Below, piece after piece: positions 23,924-31,727 of a stretch of 64,000 bases of DNA. The stretch is from NCBI GenBank assembly GCA_002483265.1, contig DLHO01000026.1, forward strand, positions 72,453-136,452, read 5' to 3'. The stretch's first letter is position 1, and each line of letters opens with the position of its first letter. A program made the translations under genes and the position numbers. The notes under the pieces are model-generated. The model had not been told where the DNA came from. It worked only from the letters and a program-made list of their open reading frames with translations, and did not search any database. The stretch is from Flavobacteriales bacterium UBA7666 (GTDB taxonomy: Bacteria > Bacteroidota > Bacteroidia > Flavobacteriales_D > Crocinitomicaceae).

Positions 23924-24268
23924 ATGAAAGACTTGACAGATTATTATTTAAGACAGGAAGAACCGGTCAAGAGTACCTTTCTTGCTTTGAGAGATTTTAT
24001 TCTGACTCAGGATCAAAATATTACCCATGAACTGAAATACGGAATGCCTTTTTTCTGTTACAAAGGAAAAATGTTCTGTTATCTCTGGACTCATAAAAAA
24101 CACCGGCAGCCCTACATCGGATTTGTGGAAGGAAAACTCTTTGATGAACCCTTCATGCTGCAGGAAAAACGTTCGCGCATGAAGATATTTCTAATCGACC
24201 CGAATGCAGATCTTCCCATTGACCAAATTGAATCCCTTTTACAGAAAGCACTGAACTTTTATAAGTAA
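23924..24268 (+). CDS. DUF1801 domain protein
   Basis: 114 residues from the ATG at 23924. The pattern FLALRDFILTQDQNITHELKYGMPFFCYKGKMFCYL, then YIGFVEG and a final RSRMKIFLIDP, is typical of DUF1801 (YdhG-like) proteins: small, cytosolic, with a fold distantly like frataxin, of unknown biochemical role. It follows the GH92 gene by 13 bases. A second DUF1801 protein is at 31192-31611. Confidence 0.85.
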   Translation: MKDLTDYYLRQEEPVKSTFLALRDFILTQDQNITHELKYGMPFFCYKGKMFCYLWTHKKHRQPYIGFVEGKLFDEPFMLQEKRSRMKIFLIDPNADLPIDQIESLLQKALNFYK

Positions 24269-24291
24269 GTGGTTTTTGAAAATTTAGCTTC

Positions 24292-24320
24292 TTTGAATTG
24301 AACTTATGAAGTTATATTTG
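24292..24320 (+). promoter_or_regulatory. Promoter of the exported protein gene at 24351
   Basis: TTTG at 24292-24295 and TATATTTG at 24313-24320, 17 bases apart, near the Bacteroidota optimum. The ATG is 30 bases further on. Confidence 0.65.
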
Positions 24321-24350
24321 ATTGATTCTTTTATAATCTAATTGATTCCC

Positions 24351-25001
24351 ATGAAACAAAGAGTTAGCTTATTGCTGTTTTTGGTTTGTTCTGTTTTGGC
24401 GCACGGGCAAAAAGTTTCGGTCGTAATGGATGAAATGACTGCTCATCATTTGAGACTATTACCAAAAGAACAGCACGTTCATTTCGATAGCATCCTCGAA
24501 AACAGGATCAGTACAACCTTGTCGAAACGAATAGACGAGTTGAACTATGATTATGCCTTTATCAAAGAAACATATTGTGAACACGATCATTCACTTAGAA
24601 TTTCAGAGCGTTATTTCAATCAGGGAGATAGTATTCCGAGATTCGTTTATTTCGATGGAGAGAAAGCAGATCCGGCAAAAATATACGATGGTTTTTTGTA
24701 TTGGTATTCCAGAAATGTAACAGTTAAAGAAACCTTCAAACCTTTGTTGGGAGCCTATTCCAAATTTCAACCAGTACAAGAATTGGCCTACGATAAAATG
24801 CAGGTTTGGGAGCATGGGTGTGTTACGCAAGTAAATGGTGCACAGATTTTTGAAGAAAAACGCACTGCTGAATTGCAATCAACTTATCAGGTAAATACCC
24901 TAATCGATAAAAAATCCAATACAATTTTGGTTTCCGTTCAATATGCCCCTGTTGAACCCAAATTTGAAACTCGTGGTTACAATGGAGTTTGGGATTGGTA
25001 A
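24351..25001 (+). CDS. Exported protein of unknown function
   Basis: 216 residues from the ATG at 24351 (a TTG nine bases earlier is possible). The signal peptide QRVSLLLFLVCSVLAHGQK is clear. The rest is a soluble domain with HVHFDSILENRISTTLSKRIDELNYDYAFIKETY and a closing Trp-containing end. I recognise no family. It has its own promoter, and the next gene (25011) follows its stop by nine bases, so the two are probably co-transcribed. Confidence 0.7.
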   Translation: MKQRVSLLLFLVCSVLAHGQKVSVVMDEMTAHHLRLLPKEQHVHFDSILENRISTTLSKRIDELNYDYAFIKETYCEHDHSLRISERYFNQGDSIPRFVYFDGEKADPAKIYDGFLYWYSRNVTVKETFKPLLGAYSKFQPVQELAYDKMQVWEHGCVTQVNGAQIFEEKRTAELQSTYQVNTLIDKKSNTILVSVQYAPVEPKFETRGYNGVWDW

Positions 25002-25010
25002 ATTTGACTC

Positions 25011-25475
25011 ATGATCTCAATTGTTGAAACAAAAAATCCAAAGCTGTTGGCATCACTTGCAGAAGATGTCCAAAATCTCCATGCCAGACTTTACCCGGAA
25101 ACCTTTAAACCATTTGAATTAAACGCAATGGAAGAAGCAATGGAAAATTTGCTGCAGGATCCAACCTGTAGAAGTTATGTTGCTAAAAAGGATGAGGTAG
25201 CTATCGGTTACGTTTTGTGCTTTATTCGCGAGATTAAGGAAAATGCCTTTCACTTCAATATCAAAAGTATTTACATCGACCAGATCTGCGTTCTGAAAGG
25301 ATATGAAAAAACAGGAGCAGGAACCTTACTCATGAATCAAATAGAAAGTTTGGCAAAAGAACTGAACATTCAAAAAATAGAATTGGATCATTGGAGTGCG
25401 AATACCGTCGCTGCATCTTTTTTCAGAAGAAGAGGATACGGACTCAACAAAGAAAGATTGTTTAAGTTTCTATAG
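25011..25475 (+). CDS. GNAT-family N-acetyltransferase
   Basis: 154 residues, single GNAT domain. Seen are the strand VAIGYVLCFIREI, the acetyl-CoA loop region VLKGYEKTGAGTLLMNQIESLAKELNI (about 98-124) and the later HWSANTVAASFFRRRGY. This late pattern is the usual C-terminal half of amine acetyltransferases. It should act in the cytosol; the acceptor is unknown. Confidence 0.88.
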   Translation: MISIVETKNPKLLASLAEDVQNLHARLYPETFKPFELNAMEEAMENLLQDPTCRSYVAKKDEVAIGYVLCFIREIKENAFHFNIKSIYIDQICVLKGYEKTGAGTLLMNQIESLAKELNIQKIELDHWSANTVAASFFRRRGYGLNKERLFKFL

Positions 25476-25591
25476 AATTAGTTTGTAACCAACTATTCGA
25501 TAGGTGAAAAGGAAGTTTTACTATTTTTAGAATCAGTATTTTATTTGAATTTTTACAATTTACACTTCTAAACTTTAAACTTTCCTCTGGT

Positions 25592-26044
25592 ATGATTAGA
25601 GAAGCGAAAATAGAAGATATTCCCCAGATTCAGGTTGTGCGAAATGCAGTGAAAGAGAACATGCTTTCTAATCCAAATTTGGTAACAGACGAGGATTGTG
25701 TCGAGTTTATGACCTCGAGAGGAAAAGGCTGGGTTTGTGAGATAGATCAGTGCATTACAGGTTTTTCCATCGTTGATTTGAAAGAGCACAATATCTGGGC
25801 TTTGTTCGTTCATCCTGATTTTGAAAAGCAGGGAATTGGTCGTAAATTACATGATGTGATGTTGAATTGGTATTTTGAACAGACAAAGGAGCCTGTTTGG
25901 CTGGGAACTTCTCCCAAAACCAGGGCAGAAACATTTTATCGGATGACAGGCTGGAAAGAAATCGGAATGCATGGAAAAGGAGAAGTGAAATTTGAAATGA
26001 CCCATTCCGATTGGTCACAGATAAAGAGGACAATACGGACGTAA
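25592..26044 (+). CDS. GNAT-family N-acetyltransferase
   Basis: 150 residues. The opening MIREAKIEDIPQIQVVRN and the motif FVHPDFEKQGIGRKLHDVML (QGIGRK as acetyl-CoA loop, about 76-95) with the final AETFYRMTGWKEIGMHGKGEVKFEM are a complete GNAT domain. It is not a duplicate of the one at 25011. Repeat B copy 1 begins five bases after its stop. Confidence 0.92.
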   Translation: MIREAKIEDIPQIQVVRNAVKENMLSNPNLVTDEDCVEFMTSRGKGWVCEIDQCITGFSIVDLKEHNIWALFVHPDFEKQGIGRKLHDVMLNWYFEQTKEPVWLGTSPKTRAETFYRMTGWKEIGMHGKGEVKFEMTHSDWSQIKRTIRT

Positions 26045-26048
26045 AAAA

Positions 26049-26117
26049 GCGAGCGCATTAGCCGAGCTGGAATTCGTGAATTAGTGGTGAAAAAGATTGT
26101 TTTCTGCTTGCAGGAAA
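26049..26117. repeat. Dispersed repeat B, copy 1
   Basis: It starts GCGAGCGCATTAGCCGAGCT, has the phrase AATTCGTGAATTAGTGGTGA, and ends in a 7-bp hairpin (26100-26106 with 26111-26117, loop CTTG). Two more copies lie at 30983-31039 and 31071-31136. The hairpin has no T run. Confidence 0.8.
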
Positions 26118-26207
26118 CCTGAGTATAAATAAACATGACAAAAACGTATTTAACATATTTTGGAGATGATTACTGATAAACCCAGTGAAACCACAAAAAC
26201 TAGTATC

Positions 26208-27311
26208 ATGAAACTGAAATTAATTACGCTCATTCTGATTGCTTCCAATGTTGTTTTTGGACAAATTTTGAAACCAGGATTTGAAAAAGCAGAATACCTT
26301 GAAACACTGAAAATAAATCAAAAAGTCCATATTCCTTTAGATAAATGGACAACTGATACAACTGTTCCATATCCTCAGGACTACCGCTTTGTTTACCGTT
26401 CTCCGGTCGTAGCTTTCGACAATATTTGGGATTTGTGGGTGCACAAGCAGAAGCGATTGGCTATTATTTCTGTTCAGGGAAGTATTCAGACAGAAGCTAG
26501 TTTTTTAGCAAATTTATATGCTGCAATGATTCCTGCAAAAGGAGAAATTCAACTCGATAAGGATTTTAAGTTTCAATATGAGCTTTCTCAAAATCCCAAT
26601 GCTGCTGTTCATGTTGGGTGGTTTGTTGCAATGGCCTATCTGTCAAAAACAATCCAACCTCAAATTGATTCATGCTACAAAGCCGGTATCAAAGAATTCA
26701 TTGTCACAGGTCACAGTCAGGGAGGTGGAATTACCTTTTTATTGAATTCGCATTTGGAAAGTTTAAAAAAACAAGGGAAACTTCCGGCTGATATTTGTTT
26801 CAAAACCTATTGTAGCGCAGGACCAAAACCCGGGAATCTCTATTATGCTTACGATTATGAACACATGACGGCAGGTGGCTGGGCATACAATGTGGTGAAC
26901 TCTGTTGATTGGGTTCCTGACGTACCTTTTACCGTTCAAACGGTAGATGATTTTACAGCAGTCAATCCGTTTCATGGAGCCAAAGCAATGATCAAAAAAC
27001 AGAAATTCCCGAAGAATGTGGCACTGAAACACGTCTACAATCAAATGAGTAAACCCAGTAAAAAAGCGCAGAAGAACTACGAGAAATATTTGGGTAAAAT
27101 GGTTTCACAAGCCGTGAAAAAGCAAATTCCCGGATTTGAAACACCGGAATATTATAAAAGTAATTACTACGTAAGAACTGGAAATACCATTGTGCTTTAT
27201 GCCGATGAGGAATATTTCAAACGGTATAGCAACGATCCGGAGAATCCGAATATCTGGCAGCACCATTTGCCAAAACAATACTTGTTCTTAGCTGAAAAAT
27301 TGAATCTATAA
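26208..27311 (+). CDS. Exported class-3-type lipase, paralogue 1
   Basis: 367 residues from the ATG at 26208; the upstream in-frame TTG at 26160 precedes the signal peptide by 16 residues and is less likely. The signal peptide is KLKLITLILIASNVVFGQ. The alpha/beta-hydrolase nucleophile elbow GHSQGG (Ser170) fits class 3 (Fungal lipase-like) lipases, with a following VDWVPDVPF strand that could carry the acid residue. It should hydrolyse esters outside the cytosol. A close paralogue is encoded at 46381-47466. Confidence 0.88.
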   Translation: MKLKLITLILIASNVVFGQILKPGFEKAEYLETLKINQKVHIPLDKWTTDTTVPYPQDYRFVYRSPVVAFDNIWDLWVHKQKRLAIISVQGSIQTEASFLANLYAAMIPAKGEIQLDKDFKFQYELSQNPNAAVHVGWFVAMAYLSKTIQPQIDSCYKAGIKEFIVTGHSQGGGITFLLNSHLESLKKQGKLPADICFKTYCSAGPKPGNLYYAYDYEHMTAGGWAYNVVNSVDWVPDVPFTVQTVDDFTAVNPFHGAKAMIKKQKFPKNVALKHVYNQMSKPSKKAQKNYEKYLGKMVSQAVKKQIPGFETPEYYKSNYYVRTGNTIVLYADEEYFKRYSNDPENPNIWQHHLPKQYLFLAEKLNL

Positions 27312-27328
27312 ATTGAAAAACGATTGAG

Positions 27329-27796
27329 ATGAATATGGTGAAACAACTGGCAAAACATTTCAGAGATGTCCATTTTGGAGGAAATTGGAGTACCGTAGAT
27401 TTAAAGAGTGTACTTTCAGATGTGCCTTTTGACAAAGCCGTAATTCAGGTTCATTCATTGAATTCGATTTTTGCAATCACTTTTCATGTGGCCTATTATC
27501 TGGATGTGCTCATAACGGTTTTGGAAGACAACGTTTTGAATGGAAAGGACGAGTTGAGTTGGATTTCGGAAGCCCCAAAAACAAAAGAAGAATGGGAGGA
27601 ATTCCAGCAAATTATTTGGGAGAAAGCTGAAAAAGTGGCGATTCTCATAGAAAAATTACCGGATGAAAAACTCACGGAAGATTTCGTAGATCCAAAATAT
27701 GGAACAAACTATCGGAATATCGTCGGAATCGTAGAACATACACATTATCATTTGGGACAGATTGTCATCATCAAAAAAATAGTGCTGGAATCATAA
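27329..27796 (+). CDS. DinB-fold protein
   Basis: 155 residues. The first helix MVKQLAKHFRDVHFGGNWSTVDLKSVL, the middle FAITFHVAYYLDVLITVLEDN and the last helix VGIVEHTHYHLGQIVIIKK (His at about 137 to 141) place it in the DinB/DUF1572-like group, with the His set able to bind a metal. Cytosolic. It lies 17 bases after the lipase gene and is the last gene before a repeat-rich gap. It is only distantly similar to the DinB-like protein at 6801. Confidence 0.85.
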   Translation: MNMVKQLAKHFRDVHFGGNWSTVDLKSVLSDVPFDKAVIQVHSLNSIFAITFHVAYYLDVLITVLEDNVLNGKDELSWISEAPKTKEEWEEFQQIIWEKAEKVAILIEKLPDEKLTEDFVDPKYGTNYRNIVGIVEHTHYHLGQIVIIKKIVLES

Positions 27797-27999
27797 AAGG
27801 TGGTTGGGTAAATTATTGGTTCGTTCGGTATCCACTTGATCATTGAATTTGGCTCTATCCCTAAATATAATCTTACTTCATGGAGTGAGTACGACTTTTG
27901 TCTAAAGAGAGATTTATAAAGCGGAGAAATGCCCAATTACTCCAGAGCTTCTAATTGTTTTAAGCGTCTTCACTCTGAAACTAATTACAATGCATTTTT

Positions 28000-28030
28000 A
28001 TCTGTGTCATCTGCGAAATCTGCGGGAGAC
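28000..28030. repeat. ATCTGCG-type intergenic phrase, copy 1
   Basis: ATCTGTGTCATCTGCGAAATC then TGCGGGAGAC, two to three near copies of ATCTGYG. Related phrases are at 29311-29343 and 30372-30392, and in repeat B as ATTCGTGAATTCGTGG. Confidence 0.6.
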
Positions 28031-28114
28031 ACCTTTTCGAAAATTAGAAATAGTTATCTTGTGATTTGGCATTTTGGATACTGATCCCGCCTTTCCGTGG
28101 ATAAATCCGAAACG

Positions 28115-28306
28115 GGAGACTGCTTAGAAGTTATAATTGGTTAAAGGCTACCTCGTATTACGTTTCAATGAAATTATACTCGTCTTCACCAGCCATGGCT
28201 AGTTCTTTTGCTTACTTTTTCCGCCTTGGAAAGAGGCCGCGTAGTGGGTGAAGACGCACAGCAATCAGCCGCGGCTGATTAGTGCGAAAGCTGTAAGGTA
28301 AGTAAG
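28115..28306. repeat. Dispersed repeat A, copy 3 (interrupted)
   Basis: It starts with GGAGACTGCTTAGAAG as in copies 1 and 2 and has CTTACTTTTTCCGCCTTGG (28211-28229). The matching arm AAGTAAG comes only at 28300-28306, after about 70 extra bases. The intervening DNA carries its own palindromes, so the copy seems to be interrupted by another small element. Confidence 0.65.
28263..28280. repeat. Perfect 18-bp palindrome
   Basis: AATCAGCCGCGGCTGATT, fully self-complementary and GC-rich compared with its surroundings. It lies inside the interruption of repeat A copy 3. Confidence 0.75.
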
Positions 28307-28422
28307 AAGATAAAGATAGATTATTGAGTGTTGCTGAAATTTAACCTCATAATACTAATGAAAAGCGTGATTCGTCCACCTTTAAAGACTTTATGTTGGA
28401 CAAAAGCCATTTGCTATGTGGC

Positions 28423-28430
28423 TACTTTTG
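28423..28430 (+). promoter_or_regulatory. -7 element of the SIP-like gene
   Basis: TACTTTTG fits TAnnTTTG and ends 12 bases before the ATG at 28443. This supports 28443 as the start instead of an ATG at 28416, which would lie upstream of the promoter's start site. Confidence 0.55.
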
Positions 28431-28442
28431 ACGAAAAAAGAA

Positions 28443-29138
28443 ATGGCAAACGTTCTAAAGAAAGCAATGTCCGGGTTATTTGATAAAATGCTCAGCTCCG
28501 CAAAGGTAATTGACGTAAAGTATTGGAATCCATCTTCCATGGTAGAGATTGAAGTTCACTTTCCCACCTTGCAAACAGAAAAGTGGAAAACAATCCACCG
28601 GGTGAAATGCCGGGTGGGTGATTTGGAATACCGGGACTATACACCTTCTTCATGGGATACCGGAAAAGGAACCTTTAAATTGTATGTAGAAGCCGGACAC
28701 GATGGAGCAGGAAGCCGTTGGGCGCAGCAAATAAAAGCAGGCGACGAAATTCTGCTCGGTGCAGTTCATGCGGCACAAATCCCGTTAAAAGAAGGACGAA
28801 TTCTCTGCATGGTAGATTTGAGTGCTTTGGGGCATGTTTTGAGTTTGAAACAATTGACAGATCAGGGTAGATTTCCAATGGATGTGGCGGTTTTTCTTCA
28901 TGAATCGTTCCATATTCCGGAATATTTGCAAAAGGAAAATCCCGAGTTTGAATTTTTGTACCGGGAAAATGAACACAATGTATCGGTATTGGAAGAATGG
29001 CTCATGTCGAAAAAATTAGCTAACTATGAATCTATTTGTATTGCAGGAAATACGCCGATGGTGTCGCAATTAAGAAAGAAGTTGAAAGCAAATCCGCAAG
29101 TGGGGGCACGAATCCTTGCACAGGGATTCTGGTCATAA
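28443..29138 (+). CDS. Siderophore-interacting protein-like FAD-binding reductase
   Basis: 231 residues. The RDYTPSSWD stretch (about 62-70) is the FAD-binding R-x-Y-T motif of the SIP/ViuB family, followed by GHDGAGSRWAQQIKAGDEILLG, a typical isoalloxazine-binding turn, and a C-terminal NAD-binding-like half with CMVDLSALGHVLSLKQL and ICIAGNTPMVSQLRKKL. SIP proteins reduce ferric siderophores in the cytosol. It is somewhat shorter than the usual 250-280 residues. The iron role is from family knowledge; no Fur box is seen upstream. Confidence 0.82.
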   Translation: MANVLKKAMSGLFDKMLSSAKVIDVKYWNPSSMVEIEVHFPTLQTEKWKTIHRVKCRVGDLEYRDYTPSSWDTGKGTFKLYVEAGHDGAGSRWAQQIKAGDEILLGAVHAAQIPLKEGRILCMVDLSALGHVLSLKQLTDQGRFPMDVAVFLHESFHIPEYLQKENPEFEFLYRENEHNVSVLEEWLMSKKLANYESICIAGNTPMVSQLRKKLKANPQVGARILAQGFWS

Positions 29139-29310
29139 CAAATAGGATATTTATACTATATTAAAATCAACGTAGTCGTTGACAAAGGAAACATACTACT
29201 GTTGAAAATCTGCGTTCCTTTTAAGAAGTAGCGACTGAAGGTCTGCTACAGTTCTGTGGGAAAAGTAACGAGCTGCACCGAAGGTGTAGATTGAGTATGT
29301 TACCTTTAAA

Positions 29311-29343
29311 ATCTGCGCAATCTATATAATCTGCGTGAAAAAG
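29311..29343. repeat. ATCTGCG-type intergenic phrase, copy 2
   Basis: ATCTGCGCAATCTATATAAT then CTGCGTGAAAAAG, in the gap between the SIP-like gene and the AraC gene. Same type as 28000-28030. Confidence 0.55.
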
Positions 29344-29396
29344 AGATGTGGATTAAACTTTAGTACTTAAATTTCTATTCATAAGCAGAAATAATA

Positions 29397-30269
29397 ATGA
29401 ATAATGAGCAGATTCAATTAATCCAATTACCAGCGAAAACGCGTGGAATCGAGATCTATAGAATGACCGATGAGTTAATTTCCATTGTGGAAATAGAGAC
29501 CGCATTTTTGCCACACAGACATGATCACTACACCTGTTTCTTTGCAGAATCTGGAATGATTAATTTAGGAATTGATTTTAATGAGGTGAAATTAAGCGGG
29601 TCTGAATTGCTAATTTCCTATCCAGGCCAAATGCATCACCATTTGAATAACTCCGGAAATGCAAAATTTGAGGGCTGGCTTCTTGCCTTCGATCCCAAGT
29701 TCATACATAATGATACCTCCGGATCGGTAGAAGAATCTTTTTCTAATATGGTATTCATTCGTTTGGATGAAGAGCAAAAACAGTGGTTTTCTTCCATGTT
29801 CGAATTGATTGACTCGGAGGTAAAACAAGGATCCGCAGCATCAGAAGCTAATCCGGTCATCGGGCACTTGGTAAATGGATTTTTCTCCAAAACAGCAAGT
29901 TTGTTTCAATTACAGGAAAGCAACCGTATTTCAGCATATTCATCCAGAAGTATCGAAATCGTAAAGACTTTTAAAAGGTTGGTTCGCGAACGGTTTATTG
30001 AGTTGAAAAAACCATCCGAATACGCTGAAATAATGAATATTAGTGTGAGTTATTTGAATGATACGGTGAAATCCATTACAGGCTTCACAACCACGAGTTT
30101 TATTCAGCAGGAAGTTTTCAGAGAATCACAACGCTTACTTTGTTATACCAGTAAAAGTATCAAAGAAATTGCCTTTCAATTGGGCTACGAAGATTATAAA
30201 TACTTCATCCGTCTATTCTCCAAATCTATTGGAGTTTCCCCTTCAAATTTTAGGAAACAAAATCAATAA
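29397..30269 (+). CDS. AraC-family transcriptional regulator with cupin N-domain
   Basis: 290 residues. A cupin effector domain (LPHRHDHYTCFFAESG, then SYPGQMHHHL, about 38-85) and a C-terminal AraC double HTH (about 205-288) with SVSYLNDTVKSITGFTTTSFIQ and SIKEIAFQLGYEDYKYFIRLFSKSIGVSPSNFR. It should respond to a small molecule. It has the same architecture as the regulator at 1598. Its neighbours, a SIP-like reductase upstream and a DUF1905/YdeI protein downstream, both face the same way and are possible targets. Confidence 0.93.
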   Translation: MNNEQIQLIQLPAKTRGIEIYRMTDELISIVEIETAFLPHRHDHYTCFFAESGMINLGIDFNEVKLSGSELLISYPGQMHHHLNNSGNAKFEGWLLAFDPKFIHNDTSGSVEESFSNMVFIRLDEEQKQWFSSMFELIDSEVKQGSAASEANPVIGHLVNGFFSKTASLFQLQESNRISAYSSRSIEIVKTFKRLVRERFIELKKPSEYAEIMNISVSYLNDTVKSITGFTTTSFIQQEVFRESQRLLCYTSKSIKEIAFQLGYEDYKYFIRLFSKSIGVSPSNFRKQNQ

Positions 30270-30371
30270 TCGATATTTTTAGTCCGTAATTGAATGTATG
30301 GACTATCTCAAATTTGGATAATTTCTTAAATCAACGTCTGTCGGGTGGACACAGATTTTGAATAACCTATT

Positions 30372-30392
30372 ATCTGCGATATCTGTGCCTTC
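30372..30392. repeat. ATCTGCG-type intergenic phrase, copy 3
   Basis: ATCTGCGATATCTGTGCCTTC, two near copies of ATCTGYG. It is 75 bases before the YdeI-like gene start. Confidence 0.5.
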
Positions 30393-30466
30393 ACTGAAGC
30401 TTCTGCATAAGCGTTGCGTGAAAAAAGTGTCACTTATATTCTGGAACAATATGTAAATTTATAGAT

Positions 30467-30964
30467 ATGACACAAGAAGTAGCATCCTTCAGCGCGAAAA
30501 TAGAGATCATTGGAATCAATCCATTTGTATTTGTACCGGAACCCGTTTTGAATAACTTGTTTCACGAATTCGGAAAAGACAAAGGTCCTATTCCCATTAA
30601 AGGAATAATCAATGGGAAATCCTATCAGCAAACATTGGTGCGTTTTGCAGGTGAATGGAGGTTGTACATCAATACGAAAATGCTACCGAAATCCCCGGAA
30701 AGAATCGGAGAGCAAGTCGAAATAAGCATTGAACTGGATCTTTCAGATCGAACGATTCATTCACATCCTAAATTGGTACAAGCATTAAAAGATAATTCTC
30801 AGGCAAACGAAGTATTTATCAATTTGCAGCCTTCTCTCCAGAATGAAATTGTGCGCTATATTGCCAATTTGAAAACGGAAGCAAGTGTAGATCGAAACGT
30901 AATCAAAGCAATTGACTTCTTACTCGGTAAACAACGCTTCATCGGCAGAGATGGATTGAAATAA
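30467..30964 (+). CDS. DUF1905 + YdeI/OmpD-associated-like protein
   Basis: 165 residues. The first about 95 residues are DUF1905 (FSAKIEIIGINPFVFVPEPVLNNL, GPIPIKGIINGKSYQQTLVRFAGEWRLYINTKML, then GEQVEISIELD). The C-terminal part (ALKDNSQANEVFINLQPSLQNEIVRYIANLK) is the YdeI-like helical tail. These proteins are small, cytosolic and of unknown function, and they co-occur with DUF1801 proteins such as the one at 31192. Confidence 0.88.
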   Translation: MTQEVASFSAKIEIIGINPFVFVPEPVLNNLFHEFGKDKGPIPIKGIINGKSYQQTLVRFAGEWRLYINTKMLPKSPERIGEQVEISIELDLSDRTIHSHPKLVQALKDNSQANEVFINLQPSLQNEIVRYIANLKTEASVDRNVIKAIDFLLGKQRFIGRDGLK

Positions 30965-30982
30965 AATTCGGCTGGGGAGTAG

Positions 30983-31039
30983 GCGAGCAGAAAATTTGTG
31001 CATTTGTGGTAAAAGAAAGTCTTTTCTGCTTGCAGGAAA
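30983..31039. repeat. Dispersed repeat B, copy 2
   Basis: It starts GCGAGCAG, has ATTTGTGCATTTGTGGTAAA and the same terminal hairpin (31022-31028 with 31033-31039, loop CTTG). It lies directly upstream of copy 3 in the same orientation. Confidence 0.75.
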
Positions 31040-31070
31040 GATGGATAGAATAGATTTATATATGAAACAA

Positions 31071-31136
31071 GCGAGCGTGTTAACCGAGCTTAAATTCGTG
31101 AATTCGTGGCAAAAATTGTTTCCTGCCTGCAGGAAA
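31071..31136. repeat. Dispersed repeat B, copy 3
   Basis: It starts GCGAGCGTGTTAACCGAGCT, has AAATTCGTGAATTCGTGGCA and the terminal hairpin (31119-31125 with 31130-31136, loop CCTG). Here both arms of the stem read TTTCCTG/CAGGAAA exactly, while copies 1 and 2 have a G-T pair. Confidence 0.8.
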
Positions 31137-31191
31137 AATAAGTGTAGATTAGATCTCTTATTGGGAAGAAAATTAGAATAGGTTGATAGTT

Positions 31192-31611
31192 ATGGCAAAA
31201 ACAAAAACAGCAGAAACAACAAAAGATGTAAGCGAGTTCATCTTAGAGTTTACTGATTCGGAGCAAAAACGAAAAGACAGTCACGAACTCATCAAATTGA
31301 TGGAACAAGTCTCAGGTTTCAAAGCAAAAATGTGGGGACCAAGCATCATCGGTTTTGGAACCTATCATTACAAGTACGCCAGCGGACACGAAGGAGATGC
31401 CCCATTATTAGGATTCTCCCCCAGAAAAGCAGCTATTTCCCTATATGTTTCTACCGGAGAACCCGGACAAGATGAGTTTCTGAAAAACTTGGGGAAATTC
31501 ACCATGGGGAAAGCCTGTATCTACGTCAAAAAACTGTCAGATATTAATCAGGATTGTTTGGTGGAATTAATGAAAAACACCATGACCCTGACAAAAGAAA
31601 GATACACATAG
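31192..31611 (+). CDS. DUF1801 domain protein
   Basis: 139 residues from the ATG at 31192. It carries the DUF1801 features FILEFTDSEQKRKDSHELIKLMEQVSGFKAKMWGPSIIGFGTYHYKY and FSPRKAAISLYV. The HELI-MEQVSG and WGPSIIGFG segments are diagnostic. It is a longer member than 23924-24268. The start follows repeat B copy 3 by 55 bases, so the repeat probably supplies part of the leader. Confidence 0.9.
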   Translation: MAKTKTAETTKDVSEFILEFTDSEQKRKDSHELIKLMEQVSGFKAKMWGPSIIGFGTYHYKYASGHEGDAPLLGFSPRKAAISLYVSTGEPGQDEFLKNLGKFTMGKACIYVKKLSDINQDCLVELMKNTMTLTKERYT

Positions 31612-31727
31612 TTAAGATCTAAACCACCATGGAATCCTCAACTTGAATTAAATAACTCGTAAAAGGATACTGAATGCTTGCGCAAAAGCTGTAAGATAGG
31701 CGCAGCGAAGTACATAATTAAAAAGAC

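Larger units (their letters stand above)
27797..28442. other. Repeat-rich intergenic region
   Basis: About 645 bases without a credible gene. It holds the ATCTGCG phrase at 28000-28030, repeat A copy 3 (28115-28306), a 10-bp inverted repeat (28181-28190 with 28247-28256), the 18-bp palindrome 28263-28280 and, at the end, a -7 element for the 28443 gene. Short open frames here have no codon support. Confidence 0.7.

Noticed and set aside
30996..31181. 61-codon ORF between the YdeI-like and DUF1801 genes
   Set aside because: It runs through repeat B copies 2 and 3 and has no independent support.
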